A stretch of DNA of 64,000 bases from Taudactylus pleione. Lineage: Eukaryota; Chordata; Amphibia; Anura; Myobatrachidae. This document shows, in pieces, positions 46,067 through 57,600 of the stretch (positions are counted from its first letter, which is position 1; every line of letters starts with the position of its first letter). The stretch covers positions 2,217,001 to 2,281,000 of the forward strand of contig JAUIMM010000646.1 of NCBI GenBank assembly GCA_031769625.1. The letters run 5' to 3'. Below the pieces are notes generated by a model. That model made no database searches, was not told where the DNA came from, and was given only the letters and a program-made list of their open reading frames with translations. Both the position numbers and the translations under genes were made by a program.

Positions 46067-47073
46067 AAATAAAGGCCAAGGCCTTAGTCTGTCTTAGCCA
46101 CTTCATGCGGTGAACCTGGCATATTGCCAATTTTACAACAAAAATATTACAAAAATATTTTTCAGCTTTGCGCTAATAAATGCTAATATATTTAGAATAT
46201 ATATAATAGCTGCATCCACCAAAGGGTCTGTGTGAAACCCAAAAGAAGAATACCAAAGTAATCACAAGAAAAAGAAATATAATGTAGGTGTTGCGCTAAT
46301 AAATTAGGTGACAAATTAGCAACTGGACATGGCAGAAACTAGAATCAAGACACCAAATGTATATTTAGAAATAGTTCATTATAAAGTGCAACAATATAAT
46401 ACAGTAATACAAAAATAAATGCTAAAAACTGCCATCTGTATATAGAACAGTCTGTCCAAAGAACAAAAGAATCTCACCGGACATTTATCCACAAATCAGA
46501 GTCAGACCTCCAGGTCTTATAGTATTGATGCGTATATTAGACTAAAAACTGTAGAATGGGACCGCTGATTTCATGACCTCCAGGTCCTATAACAAACAGG
46601 CACTCACTAGACTCTGTAGAATAAGCTGCTGATACAAATATTGCCAATTTTATGTCTTTCTGCAGCTAACTTTCCCTTTGATGTTTTCTTCTTTACCACT
46701 GTAAAAGATTGGTTCTTGATTTTAGATGCCCTGACTTAAGCCCTGTATGCCCTTGGTCATCGGCTTTAGTAGATTATGTAGATGGACTAGTATCGTCATG
46801 ACTGGTGGCACTGGCAGCAGCTCCAGCACTAGTATGTGGTTCCTGCTCTCCTCTCAAGTCTCAACCAATCGGTCTCCATATCAACAAACACGAATGAAAT
46901 GGGGTACAGCACACACGTCAATTTGAGCCAATTTTAAATATTACACTGCAGTATCAATGACCTACAGTGTCACAAGATTTTTTATGAATAAGAAAAGAAT
47001 AACACATTGCGCTGCCACTTACAGTGTCACAAGATTATTTATTCATAAGAATAATACACTGCGCTACCACTTA
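46067..47073. other. Intergenic DNA with two diverged duplications
   Basis: GACCTCCAGGTCYTATA occurs at about 46507 and 46576, and an ACAGTGTCACAAGATT ... ACTGCGCTACCACTT block occurs at about 46965-47015 and 47020-47071. On minus, 46670-46870 contains a stop-rich peptide frame with no identifiable family. Confidence 0.45.
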
Positions 47074-48271
47074 GGGGTAAATTTACTAAGATTCGAGATA
47101 GGTCGAGATGACCATCTCGGGTGATTTATTCGTTCTTTTCCTGCTTGCAAATTTACTAAAGACAAAAGTCGGGTGAGTTTAGAGAGAGATTTCTCTCATC
47201 TCACTCGTAAAACTCGGGTGAGCTAGCAATCTCGAATCAAATCACCATCGAGCCAAATCGAAAGTACTTTTCACCTCAAACATACATCTCTCAAATTTAC
47301 CAAGAATCAGGATGACAAGCTCAGGTGAGATAGGAGCAAACTCTCTGTCCAAATAACTTTTCAATCTCTCAACCCCCTGAGCTGCGAGATGGTCAGAAAC
47401 ATACACAAATCATTGTGACTTGTGTATGTTTATTTCTGTAAATGGTTAAAAGAGGGTTAATTTTTTTTTTTTAAATGACGTGAGGTCCCCCCCCCAAAGA
47501 CTAACCAGCCGCGGACTTGCCAGCCAGTCCTGGTTCTTAAAATTACAGGGGAAAAAATGTGTAGGGTTCCACTGTAATTTAAGAACCAGCACCAGGCAGC
47601 AGGGACAGAACTGGTTTTAAATATAATTGGCGTGAGGTTCCCCATATATTTAAAACCAGCTCTGGACCCTTTCTAGCGGGGGACTGATGCCACAGCCAGG
47701 GGTGCCCTTTCACCAGGCCCCCCAGCCGCAGCATCAGCCCTGACCGCTAGTCAGCCCAGGCCAGGGATCCCTGGGGAGTTGGGGACATCCCCAATAAAGG
47801 GGTCCCCCTCTCCAGGCCACCCCTGGCCTAGGCTGATAGCACAGGGCTATCCCCATCACTTTTGGGCGGTGGGTGGCAGGTTGATAGTGTATGTGTAGTG
47901 TTAAAAATAGAATTATCAGCATTGTCTATACAGTGGAACTACAGGTCCCAGCAAGCCTCCCCCGCATGCTGGTACTTGGGGAACCACAAGTACCAGCATG
48001 CGGGGCATTAAGGACCTGCTGGAACGTGTAGTTCACCTGTAAAGAAATGTGTAAAAAAGACACACACACCATGAAAATAAAGATTTATTACATCCATACG
48101 CACTCACACATACTCACCTACTCCCAGATGTTCACATCCCCTTCTCAACGTAAAAAATCCAATGGAAGTACCTGTAAAAAAAGATCCAATACTCACCTTT
48201 TGTCCTACAATGTTCTCCGCAGTAATCCAAATAGGGCCCCGGACACACTGTATCAACACGCTAAAGCATGT
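47074..48271. repeat. Dispersed repeat, GGGGTAAATTTACTAAG type (G2), 3'-truncated
   Basis: Begins AGGGGTAAATTTACTAAG. It contains AATTACAGGGG / hairpin arms around 47555 and CAGCAAGCCTCCCCCGCATG at about 47948, shared with G1. At about 48271 it abuts the broken end of the gypsy gag. Confidence 0.65.
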
Positions 48272-48640
48272 TGATGCCACAAGACTTGCCCACTGTTCCT
48301 TGGGCCAACTCTCCCTTTCTGCAGTTCTCTCAAAGGCCGTAAGATATGCTTTCACATCATCACTCTCGGTCATCTTTTGCAGAAAGTGACTGGCCCATAT
48401 GGAGCGATTGTTGTTTGGAAGTCCAGTGGAAGCATCTCCAGACCGGACTACTAGCTGTTGTACCACGTCTTTTAAGGCCTGGCGGGTTTCCTCTATGGCG
48501 ACTTGCTGAGTCCTGTTTGTTTTCTGCTGAGCTTTGATAGCCTCTTGCAGAGTTTTGATAGATTGGAGCAAGGCCTTAACAATGTCCTCCATGTTGTCTT
48601 TAGGTGTAGGTTTGTAGAAAAACCTGGCTTCTCTAAGCAT
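48272..48640 (-). pseudogene. Ty3/gypsy gag N-terminal fragment
   Basis: Minus-strand frame; the likely gag start is the Met at 48592 ([18 protein letters not shown]). A Gln/Lys-rich coiled-coil-like stretch follows, then the capsid-like signature [20 protein letters not shown] and [17 protein letters not shown], which matches the conserved block before the capsid core in vertebrate gypsy Gag. After WASLVA the expected LLTGEA... continuation is lost because the sequence joins repeat G2 at about 48271. No pol domain follows. The open frame runs on past the junction but is not gag there. Upstream on the same strand lie a primer-binding-site-like sequence and an LTR, so this is the 5' end of a truncated element. 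Confidence 0.82.
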
Positions 48641-48766
48641 CTGTCGACGCCACCTTCATGGACTTCACAGAACACGAGTTGGTTATCCAAAACAACAAAT
48701 TGGTGTCTGTGACTTTAAATTATAAATGTAGAACTGTTCCTGTTGCTGCAATTTCCAGTGTGCATT

Positions 48767-48783
48767 GCCCGCATTCTCCACCA
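48767..48783 (-). other. Primer-binding-site-like sequence of the gypsy element
   Basis: Minus strand TGGTGGAGAATGCGGGC, starting two bases after the LTR end. A TGG start next to an LTR is the usual form of a tRNA primer site; I did not match it to a specific tRNA. Confidence 0.6.
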
Positions 48784-48785
48784 AT

Positions 48786-49328
48786 TGTGATATGATTGGG
48801 GTAGGGGGTCCCTCTCCTGGGGTAGGTGGACACCTCCTTACACACAGCAGCCAGGAAACAGCACTCCAGTTGTGGGTTTTTGTGCAAGCTCGTCGGCACC
48901 AGTTTTTATTGTGCAACTCCAATAGTCAAAATAAACCAACCATAAAACAAATCCTAGCCTGGCTGGGCAATGACTAAACAGGTAACTTCCTCCCTACAAG
49001 TGGCAAGGCTTACTGCCTCGCCACAAACACAGCACTTTCAAAAGGTCCCAGTGTCTCTGAACAAAACCTCAGTGTCTGTTCTCCCCAGGGTGTGTGAGAC
49101 ACTGCATCTAAACTCTTACACAGCTATATTGAGCCACTTCCAGGTGTAATCCCTAAGTAGCCTGCTCTGAGGCTGAAAGGCCTAACACCTGAAATGGCCT
49201 TGGGGATGGAGACCTCCCCTCTCTCTCACATCCACACCTCCAGGACCCATTCTCCAGCTGTTACCAATTGCCGACCCTCAAATCTGTTTGTAAAACAGAC
49301 TTTTCCTGGGGGTTAAAATAATATCACA
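48786..49328 (-). mobile_element. 5' LTR of the truncated gypsy element
   Basis: 543 bp with terminal inverted TGTGATAT / ATATCACA. On minus it contains an AATAAA at about 48913 followed by ACTGGTGCCGACG. Its position right before the primer site and gag frame supports the call. No second LTR is visible, so no TSD can be tested. Confidence 0.7.
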
Positions 49329-49409
49329 GGAATCTGGACACATAAATGCCATCCCTAACCTCTCCAGTGTTTCCATCACTATATATATATATATATAGTA
49401 AGTTGGGAG

Positions 49410-50147
49410 GGTACAGGAGCTTGAGGCACACTTAAGGTAACCCAAGCAGGTGTAGTGTGGTATGCTGAGAATCATATGGTCAACATTCATCACGTTGACA
49501 TGAAAATGTTGACGTCGGTATTAGGCTACGCAGGGGGGTTAGGCATAAGGGAAGGTTAGGGTTATGTTGTGGGGGGAGGAGGATAGGGTTAGGCACTGTA
49601 GGAAAGGTTAGGCACTAGGGAAGGTTAGGGTTATGCTGTGGGGGGAGGAGGATAGGATTAGGCACTGCAGGGGGGTTAGGCATTAGGGAAGGTTAGGGTT
49701 AGGCTATGAGGGGAGGAGGATAGGGTTAGGGACTAGGGAAGGTTAGGGTTATGCTGTGGGGTGAGGATAGGTTAGGCACTGTAGGGAGGGTTAGAACAGT
49801 GGCGTATCTGTAATGGGTGCAGGGTGTGCAGTGCACACATGCCCCTGGATCTAGGGAAGCCCACACCGCACACCAATAATTTTAATACGTACCTCTCCAA
49901 AGTCCCACATTGGCTGCAGCAAGGCTGCATAAATCACCTGAAAAACTGCCTCTTTTAATACTCCCCTGGATTTGGGGGAAATACATGCCGGAGGACTGGA
50001 GCAACAGAAGTCATGACTTCTGGGACCTGGAAGCTGTGTTGCAGCTGTTAGGAACAGGTAAGTGACCGCCAGGCCAACAGTCATGAATGTCAACATAGCA
50101 TTCCACCCCCGCTTCAGTCCCCTGAAGTGTGCCTCAAGCTCCTGCAC
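49410..50147. repeat. Element with 24-bp inverted ends and a telomere-like core
   Basis: GGTACAGGAGCTTGAGGCAC at 49410 is matched inverted at 50125-50147 (23-24 bases with one mismatch). Between them are irregular GGTTAGGGTTA arrays (49520-49795) and a hAT-like CAGTGGCGTATCTGTAATGG at 49798. TA-rich simple repeats lie just outside both ends (49380-49397; 50173-50265). Confidence 0.6.
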
Positions 50148-50214
50148 CCTGCCTATTTAGCACCATGTGTGTGTGTATATATACTGTATGTATGTGTTTA
50201 TATAAACACACAAG

Positions 50215-50261
<47 letters not shown>

Positions 50262-50639
50262 TATAGAGATGTGCGTCGGCCCATTTTTGCTGGAATTGGA
50301 TTTGGCTCTGATTCGTTGTCTGGCTTTGGATTTGCCAAAGTGCCGTGACTGGTTTTTGATTTGGGCTTTTTATTGTTCCTAGAGTATTATTAACCTCAAT
50401 AACATTAATTTCCAGTTATTTACAGTCAATTTAGACCACCTCACAGCTCACAAAATAGTTTTCATCATTATTGGCCAAAGGCTGCAGTGAGCTGGCTGGT
50501 TACTAAGCGACAGAGTAGCATCACAGACACCGCAGATTAAAGCACATCTATGAAACATTGCCACACAGCAGTGGCAGAAAGAAAGGTAGTGCAAGATGGA
50601 ATTGTCCTTGGTAGGTGGGGTACGGCCAGCCCTCCCACC
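50148..50639. other. Simple repeats and spacer
   Basis: (TG)n/(TA)n at 50166-50265. 50266-50639 has no recognised feature. Confidence 0.55.
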
Positions 50640-50988
50640 CACCCAGTGGGGTACAGCCAGCAGAGTCACAGTACTTGTATACACAGTGGGCTACGGCCCA
50701 AGGAGTCACAATGCTTGTATACACAGAGGGGTACAGCCCGAGGAGTCACAGTGCTTGTATACACAGGGGGGTACAGCCCGAGGAGTCACAGTTCTTGTAT
50801 ACACAGAGGGCTATGGCCTAAGGAGTCACAGTGCTTTGATACACAGAGGGCTATGGTCCAAGGAGTCACAGCGCTTGTATACACAGTGGGGTACAGCAAA
50901 AAGAGTCACAGTAATTGTATACACAGTGGGCTACAGACCAATGAGTCACAGTGCTTGTATACACAGTGGGGTACAGCTCCAAAAAAAA
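50640..50988 (+). repeat. 40-bp minisatellite, about 9 copies
   Basis: The unit GGGTACAGCCCGAGGAGTCA / CAGTGCTTGTATACACAGNG repeats with a strict 40-bp period (GAGTCACA at 50663, 50703, 50743, 50783...). Because 40 is not a multiple of 3, open frames appear in several phases; none is a gene. Confidence 0.95.
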
Positions 50989-51356
50989 CTGTTTTATTTT
51001 TATTTTTTGTACACTGGAGCAGATGGGCATGAGTACAGCGCAGCATACATACACAGCTTAGGAGTAGGACAACATGGGGGGCGGAGCTTCAGATGACTCA
51101 TGGGCGGAGCTTCGGTGGGTCAGCGGCGGGCTGGGCTTTGGGACAGCCAGTAAACCAGCTGAGGGGGGGTTGTGGGGGTGAGAATGGGCTAAACTTCAGG
51201 CGGCCGGGAGGTCAGTGAGCTGGGCTGTTGGTGGTGACAGGAAATAAAACTTTTTTTTTTCCTGTCTGCACTGCAGTCAGTGTATCCTGTGGGCCTATTT
51301 TCAATAGGATGCCTGGAGCTGTACCTCCACCCGCCCCATTGTTAATCCGGCCCTGG
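50989..51356. repeat. GC-rich DNA ending in a hAT right end
   Basis: The right end ATTGTTAATCCGGCCCTG at about 51339-51356 matches the right end of the 34808 hAT (TTAATCTGGCCCTG), as does GCCTGGAGCTGTACCTCCA. The left end was not found. Confidence 0.55.
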
Positions 51357-51373
51357 CACGCTTAATACTTACT

Positions 51374-51431
51374 CAACAAGGATCATCCTGTTCTGCACAA
51401 GTCAACAAGGATCATCCTGTTCTGCACAAGT
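51374..51431. repeat. Perfect 29-bp tandem duplication
   Basis: CAACAAGGATCATCCTGTTC... occurs twice without a mismatch, period 29. Confidence 0.9.
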
Positions 51432-51461
51432 CTTTGCAAGAGTCCAGAGGTTCAAAACTTG

Positions 51462-52001
51462 GGCCCTCATTCAGAGCCGTACGCTCTGAGCAGAGCGCAC
51501 GCTCTGAATGAGGGCCGGGCTCCATTTTCATGGAGCGTCCTCCTGGACGCTCGTATAGCTGTGGGTCACCACCCACAGGCTATACGAGCGTGCATTTTGA
51601 TGGCCGCGATGGTCGCGACCATCGAAATTGCGAGCCGGAGCCTGCGGTTGAGGTTTTCAACCGCAAGCTCCGGAGTGATTTTGGCTCTATCAGAGCCAAA
51701 ATCACTCCCACTGACATCACTAGTGATGTCAGTGGGCCGGCTTCTGACGGGAGGCGTTCCCGTGGGAACGCCCCCGTCAGGGAGGCACACCCCCGGCACG
51801 CCCACCAAAGGGGGCGTGCTGTCAATCAACATTGACAGCACGCCCCCTTTGATCGGACACAACGAGCGAAGGAAAGTCCTTCGCTCGTCGTGTCTGGCGC
51901 ATGCGCACGACGGAGCTCCCTCCGTCGTGCGCATGCTCAGTGCAGACCATGGACCCACTTGCGAGCGGACAGCCGCTCGCGAGTGGGTCTGAATCAGGCC
52001 C
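51462..52001 (-). mobile_element. Family B element (B6), inverted, TSD TTG
   Basis: 540 bp with the full series. The hairpin next to the GCGTGCTGTCA block has arms GACACAACGAGCGAAGGA / TCCTTCGCTCGTCGTGTC, unlike the GAGACCC / GGGTCTC pair in B1-B5, but still pairing. Both ends carry CATTCAG/CTGAATCAG termini. Confidence 0.92.
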
Positions 52002-52946
52002 TTGGTCCTCAATGCACCCTAACGGTCCAGATTTTGAGGATATCCATGGTTGAACGCAGATGGTTAAATCAAAAGACTGAGGAACTAATTAAGTTACCTG
52101 TGCAGAGCCATAACAGGACACATTTGTGCCCTGTGCTGGCTCCGTCCACTGAGTACGCAACATCATGATGTCATTACATTGCACAGAAGGGGACGTGACT
52201 AGTAGCTCTGGTAAGTGCAGCACTGACCGGGCATCCTCAGGATGCCCCATTGGCAGCATATACTATGCAGGTTACCCGTTTGGAGTGTCCAATTTTGTGG
52301 ACCCTAATCTTTTAATAACTAAAGTTACTGATTAAAACATATGTTGTATAATTCCTTTACTAATGATATATTTTAATAACTCTCCAGATGGGATCCATAT
52401 TACCTTTAGCAAACCTATTGCTTGCAAGGGCATTCATTAAATATATGCAATCCTCATTAGCAACTAATTTTATGCAAAAAAAGAGACAATTTTGTGACAT
52501 ATGGCGCAGCTAACAGAATGTGATTTTATTGTGAACTTTCATAAGGGACTGGCTGTTATTTGTGTGGGTGTAATGACACCATCGGGAGTCACTTAGTTTT
52601 TTAATCTAACAATTATAGAAGATACAGTATTCATCAACGCAGCTCCTAATCTCTGTACACTCACTCTATGGTGCCCCCAAAGCAATAATAAAAAGACTTG
52701 TAGTTTTCTAATATTGGCTCTTGTACGTACCTCTGCTTAGTTTGTGAGTTAGGTGTGATAAGTTATATTTTATAAATACAGTATAAGAACATTTTGATAA
52801 TACAGAAAAACAAAGATTTTATTAAACGATATCTCCAGTGCTAAAAGTATTGAAAGAAATCGTCGTTTGAAAATAATTGTAGTCATTTTTCTGCGGCCTT
52901 AGGTTGGAAAACAAGTATTTTTGTCAGTCTCTCTGTTTTGCACCGA
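52002..52946. other. Intergenic DNA, no gene
   Basis: AT-rich from 52300. No coding or repeat structure recognised. Confidence 0.5.
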
Positions 52947-55229
52947 GGGCCTGATTCAGACCCGCTCGCAAGCGCTTGAGCGCTCACGAGCGGGTCGATG
53001 GTGTGCTCTGCGCACGTGCTGCAGCCGCACTGCGTGTGCGCAAGCCCCAGAGCGAGAGTGAAAATCTCTCGCTCCGTGGCTCACTACAAAAGGGGCAGCT
53101 GTCGATGTTGATCGACAGCTCGCCCCGTTTTGTATCCGTGGCGGGGGTTAGCTTCACAAATGGAGGCATTCCCAAGCAAACGCCTGCCGTTTGTGGGCGG
53201 CTCCACTCAGGGCCGGTTCTAGACCAAATGGAGCTCAGGGCAAGAATTTCCTTTGGCGCCCCCCAACACACAAACACACTCGGATATAAGAAGATGCTGT
53301 GCTAACACACATATAGCATTTGACAGTATGATAATGTTCCCAAATCAGCACAAGACAGCAAGATGTGCTGCTATTGTATTTCACTTATAGGTCACTACTC
53401 AAACAGTGAAACGTTTGAATAGAATCTCCATGGGAAAATAGGTGATAACAGATGGGCGCTTTACTTGGTAGTCTGGACACTACTAGTCTCCCTTTCTATC
53501 TCTTATTTGAGAAAGAATAAGAGGAGGATTCACGGAAGGGAGGGATGCGAGAACATCCTTCTCCTCCATGTAGTCTGGAGATGGAGACAGATATAGACAT
53601 CAAGCTCCAAAAAAAATACCATTTCACAGTTTAATAAATATGATGACATATGTTTTCACTTCAAGGTATTTTGGAACAGCGATGGTATATAGTATTATGC
53701 AGATACTTACATAACGCAGGAGATATTTGTGAAATTTCCTGCACTAAGCCATTTGGTAAATGGGCCCATACTAAAAAAATCTAAAACGTGCAGAAAATGC
53801 AGATTTTTTTTTTTTTACAAATATACAAAAATAAAATGAACAGCCTGATAAGCAACTATTAATGGCTTTTTGATAATAATATAATTTGCAAGTCAAGGTT
53901 GTTATTTTTTGCCCATCTTATGTTGCAAATAAAGCACATAATGAAGCTGTTTTAACGCATCTACAGTATTTGCATAAGAATCCAGCTATCCTCTGGCATC
54001 GGCACGTCTTCCTCACTGTGTTCTCCCTCCTGCAGCCTGCAATGCAGGAATGGAGGAGGTGGGCTGTGGCGCGGTCTGGGAGCGGCAGGGAGGGCGGCCT
54101 GGGCTACAGGTATTGGCAGACACTACGGTGGTAGGTGTCAGGAGTGTGCATATAGAGGCTAGTCCACACAACAGATTGGCTTAACCAGAGGGTGGTTTAT
54201 TAACCAGGTAGAAAACAGGAACATGTAACACAGGTTAACAGTAGGTATAGGTTGAAAAGATTCCCAGTTGCAACCACGAGCTTTAGGGCTATGCTGAGCA
54301 TTGTGGTGCTCCGGGTGGTAAGGCCATTTATGCACAGTGGTGGCAGCAGGGTTATGTATAATAGCAGTGTAATTAGGGTCTCCATGGGGCCTCCCGTTAT
54401 ACAGGATACTCAGGGGCACAACCGATAGATTCTACGGACGGAGAGAAAAGACGCATCGGGGAGCTGTCATGTGCAGGAGGCGATTTTTGGAGTTTGCATA
54501 TACGTGGTAATCAGCTTAGGGGGCCATTTTTCATTATATATTTATAGTAAAATGCCTGAAAACACCTGTTTTGGGGGGTTTACCTCAAATATGAATATCC
54601 CCCAGATGTATCAAGGAGGGACTGCAGCAGATATCTCCGATACCTGCTGCAATTCCTCCATTCCCGCTGGCAGCCACATCCCCCATAGCTTTCTATGAGG
54701 GATGCGATGCTGTCAGATTTACCAATATCTAGAATGCAAAGCATTCCGGATATTGGCCCCCTCAGCTAACGGCATCTGCAGATGGTGTTAGCCGCTGTAG
54801 CCTATGGTTACACACTGCACAATTAGCCGGCGGAAGGTTCCTCCGGAACCCTCCCCCGGAAATGGCTGCCAGTCACCGGGTCTGCGCATGCGCAGCAGCC
54901 CCGACAATGGGCGGCAGCTCTACGGAGACATCGCAGGGGCGGGCACCTTTCGGAGCCCATGTCCCTGCGTGTCCTGGATGATACATCCACCTGTTATGAT
55001 CACATTTTGCAATGCGATCATGGGCGGTACTGACATACCCTGATCGCATTGCAAATGCAATCGTTAATAAATGGGCTCTAGGGTCCTTGTGCCTCGCAAC
55101 TAAAACAGATATAAATGTAGAGCATGCCTCTAAGGCTGGAGCAGGGCTGCACCCTTCAGGCCCCTGGTTGGTAAACATTTTCTGTAACAGGGGCAAAAAA
55201 ATGTTAAAAAAAAAACAGGTGAGAAGCTC

Positions 55230-57600
55230 TGCTCTAGGTAATAGACTTTTCAGCACCTCTAGGACTACAGCAGCAGTGAGACAGCCTAGGACAGTGTAAG
55301 AGGTGGGGGGTCCCCCTGAACTGTGCGTGGAACCTCGGCCGCGGTGCCGGTGGACTCGGACACTTACCTCCTGACTCCCAGACTCTCACCTTCAGGCCGC
55401 CGAGGGCACTCCCGTCGATGGTCCTGGAACACAGGTCGGACGCGGACAGTCGCGAACTGGGTTTCCACTCCTGGCCCTGGAAAAGAACAAGGTGCTGAGG
55501 CGGGGTGACTTCCACTGGGATCAGTGGATGGTCATCATTGGCACTTTAGGCCTCAGACTGGCTACACCAAGGGTCTACCCCGAACGAAAACGCCCGACAG
55601 GGAAAAGGGAAGTTGGGTGACACACAACACAAACAGCACACAAAACAATTACGCTCACCGAAAATAATCTTGTCCCTTTGCTGGACGAGTCCTGATCTCA
55701 GCACCTGTAGATGAACACAACAGCAAGAGCCCCGCACAGGACCCGATACAATAACAGATGCCTTACCACTGCCTACCTTTAATGGGGGCCTGACTGAGGG
55801 GGAGAACGTCCTGGTCCCAGCCCGGTCTACCTTTGATGGGGGCCTGACCGCCTGACCAATCTTCATGATGCTTCTAGGGCCTTCTGCCCTTGCGTACCTG
55901 TGGCCGAGCCTGACTGTCCCTTGTCCAAGGCCTAGCGCCGAACTACAAAGATCACGGCCTAACGCCGACAGCAACAACTCCTATGGCCTAACACCGACTC
56001 ACAGTGACCACGACCTGGTGCCGAATTAACATACCCCACGGCCTAGCGCCGACTTACCATGAGACACGGCCTAGCGCCGAATTACCATGAGACACGGCCT
56101 AGCGCCGAATTATAGTGACCCACGGCATAGCGCCAAATTACAATGAGACATGGCCTAGCGCTGAATTACAATGACCCACGGCCTAACGCCGAATTACAAT
56201 GAGACACGGCCTAGCGCCGAATTACAATGAGACACGGCCTAGCGCCGATTTACAATGAGACACGGCCTAGCGCCGAATTACAATGAGACATGGCCTAGCG
56301 CCGAATTATAGTGACCCACGGCCTAGCGCCAAATTACAATGAGACATGGCCTAGCGCTGAATTACAATGACCCACGGCCTAGCGCCGAATTACAATGAGA
56401 CACGGCCTAGCGCCGAATTACAATGAGACACGGCCTAGCGCCGAATTACAATGAGACACGGCCTAGCGCCGAATTACAATGAGACACGGCCTAGCGCCGA
56501 ATTACAATGAGACACGGCCTAGCGCCGAATTACAATGAGACACGGCCTAGCGCCGAATTACAGTGAGACACGGCCTAGCGCCGAATTACAATGACCCACG
56601 GCCTAGCGCCGAATTACAATGAGACACGGCCTAGCGCCGAATTACAATGACCCACGGCCTAGCGCCGAACCCTGGTGGTCTAGGGAGGTGTGAGGGACTT
56701 ACCAGTCCCGGGGCCTCTGGCGGAGCCGAGCCTGGCCCAGCCTCCGCGTGGTCTTCACCGGAGGTGGAACAACGTCCGCCACCTCCGGGCTTCCTGCAGT
56801 CTTCACCTGGGCAGCAGTGGCTGGGGCTAGCTCTTTTGCGTCGCACACTGCTGCCCCAGGGCCTCCGGTGCCTTCTCCGTCTTCACTCCTGGTGGGTGCC
56901 GGTCTGCAGCTCTTCACCCGGTGGGCGGCGGCCTGGGTGAGCTCTTTTTCGATGGCCGCCGCCCTGCGGGACTTCCGTTGTCTTCGTTCTCCTATCTTCA
57001 GGAGCTCTTCACCGCTCCATCACGGCCATCGCACTCCTCGTCCCCTCCTCGCGCCAGCTAATTCAAGCCGATGCCAGGGGGCGGGGTGATGACGCGGCAA
57101 GCTACGATTGGCTCGCCGTGGCCATCCCCTGCTGGCTGCCGATCTGTGAGCCCTGATTGGTTCACAATCGGCGCCACATTCAAAGGGGCACGTGCTGATT
57201 GGCTGAGTCTGAATCCACCAAGATTCAGACTTGCCATCACGCCCGTGGAGTAGCGCAGGCAATCCGCCGCTACTTCCATGCCCGCTGTGCCGGATGGGTG
57301 GTGGGATCACGACCGATCCTGGCCCGCCGGCCAGCTTGCGGATGGGCTCCGCCACACGCTCGAACGGGGCTGGGATCTCTCCGGATTCCACCCCACTCTG
57401 ATGCCCGGGGCTCCTGCTGCCCCAAGGCACCCCCACCATCCAGGCGTGGAGGGTGAGGATGCCGGCGTGGAGGGTGAGGATGCCTAGTAGCAGGGTGAGT
57501 GACCGCACTGGTACACTCAGCCCTGCTACAACAGCATACTACTGTAACTGACAGAGCACAGCTGCTGGGACTGGGGTATACGCTGCACTGCCTGACCAGC
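55230..57600 (-). repeat. CpG-rich repeat, inverted relative of 39900-41970
   Basis: On minus it shows CTGAGGCCTAAAGTGCCAATG, TTCCAGGACC and GGCCTGAAGGTGAGAG as at 41.6 kb, plus a GC-rich, promoter-like part at 56660-57260 and the tandem array between. Open frames here (57020-57508 and 55546-55977 on minus) have no family signature and probably reflect high GC. It may be the 5' part of a retroelement. Confidence 0.55.
55925..56668 (+). repeat. 28-bp minisatellite, about 26 copies
   Basis: Unit ACGGCCTAGCGCCGAATTAC then AATGAGAC, with a strict 28-bp period. The GGCCTAGCGCCG core is nearly self-complementary. A decayed version (GGGCACTAGGCCC...) occupies the same place in the 40.7-41.06 kb relative. 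Confidence 0.95.

Noticed and set aside
50550..51096. Frames of 160 and 166 codons
   Set aside because: Translation of a 40-bp tandem repeat.
57020..57508. 162-codon minus-strand frame
   Set aside because: Very GC-rich region with open frames on both strands and in several phases; no recognisable domain.
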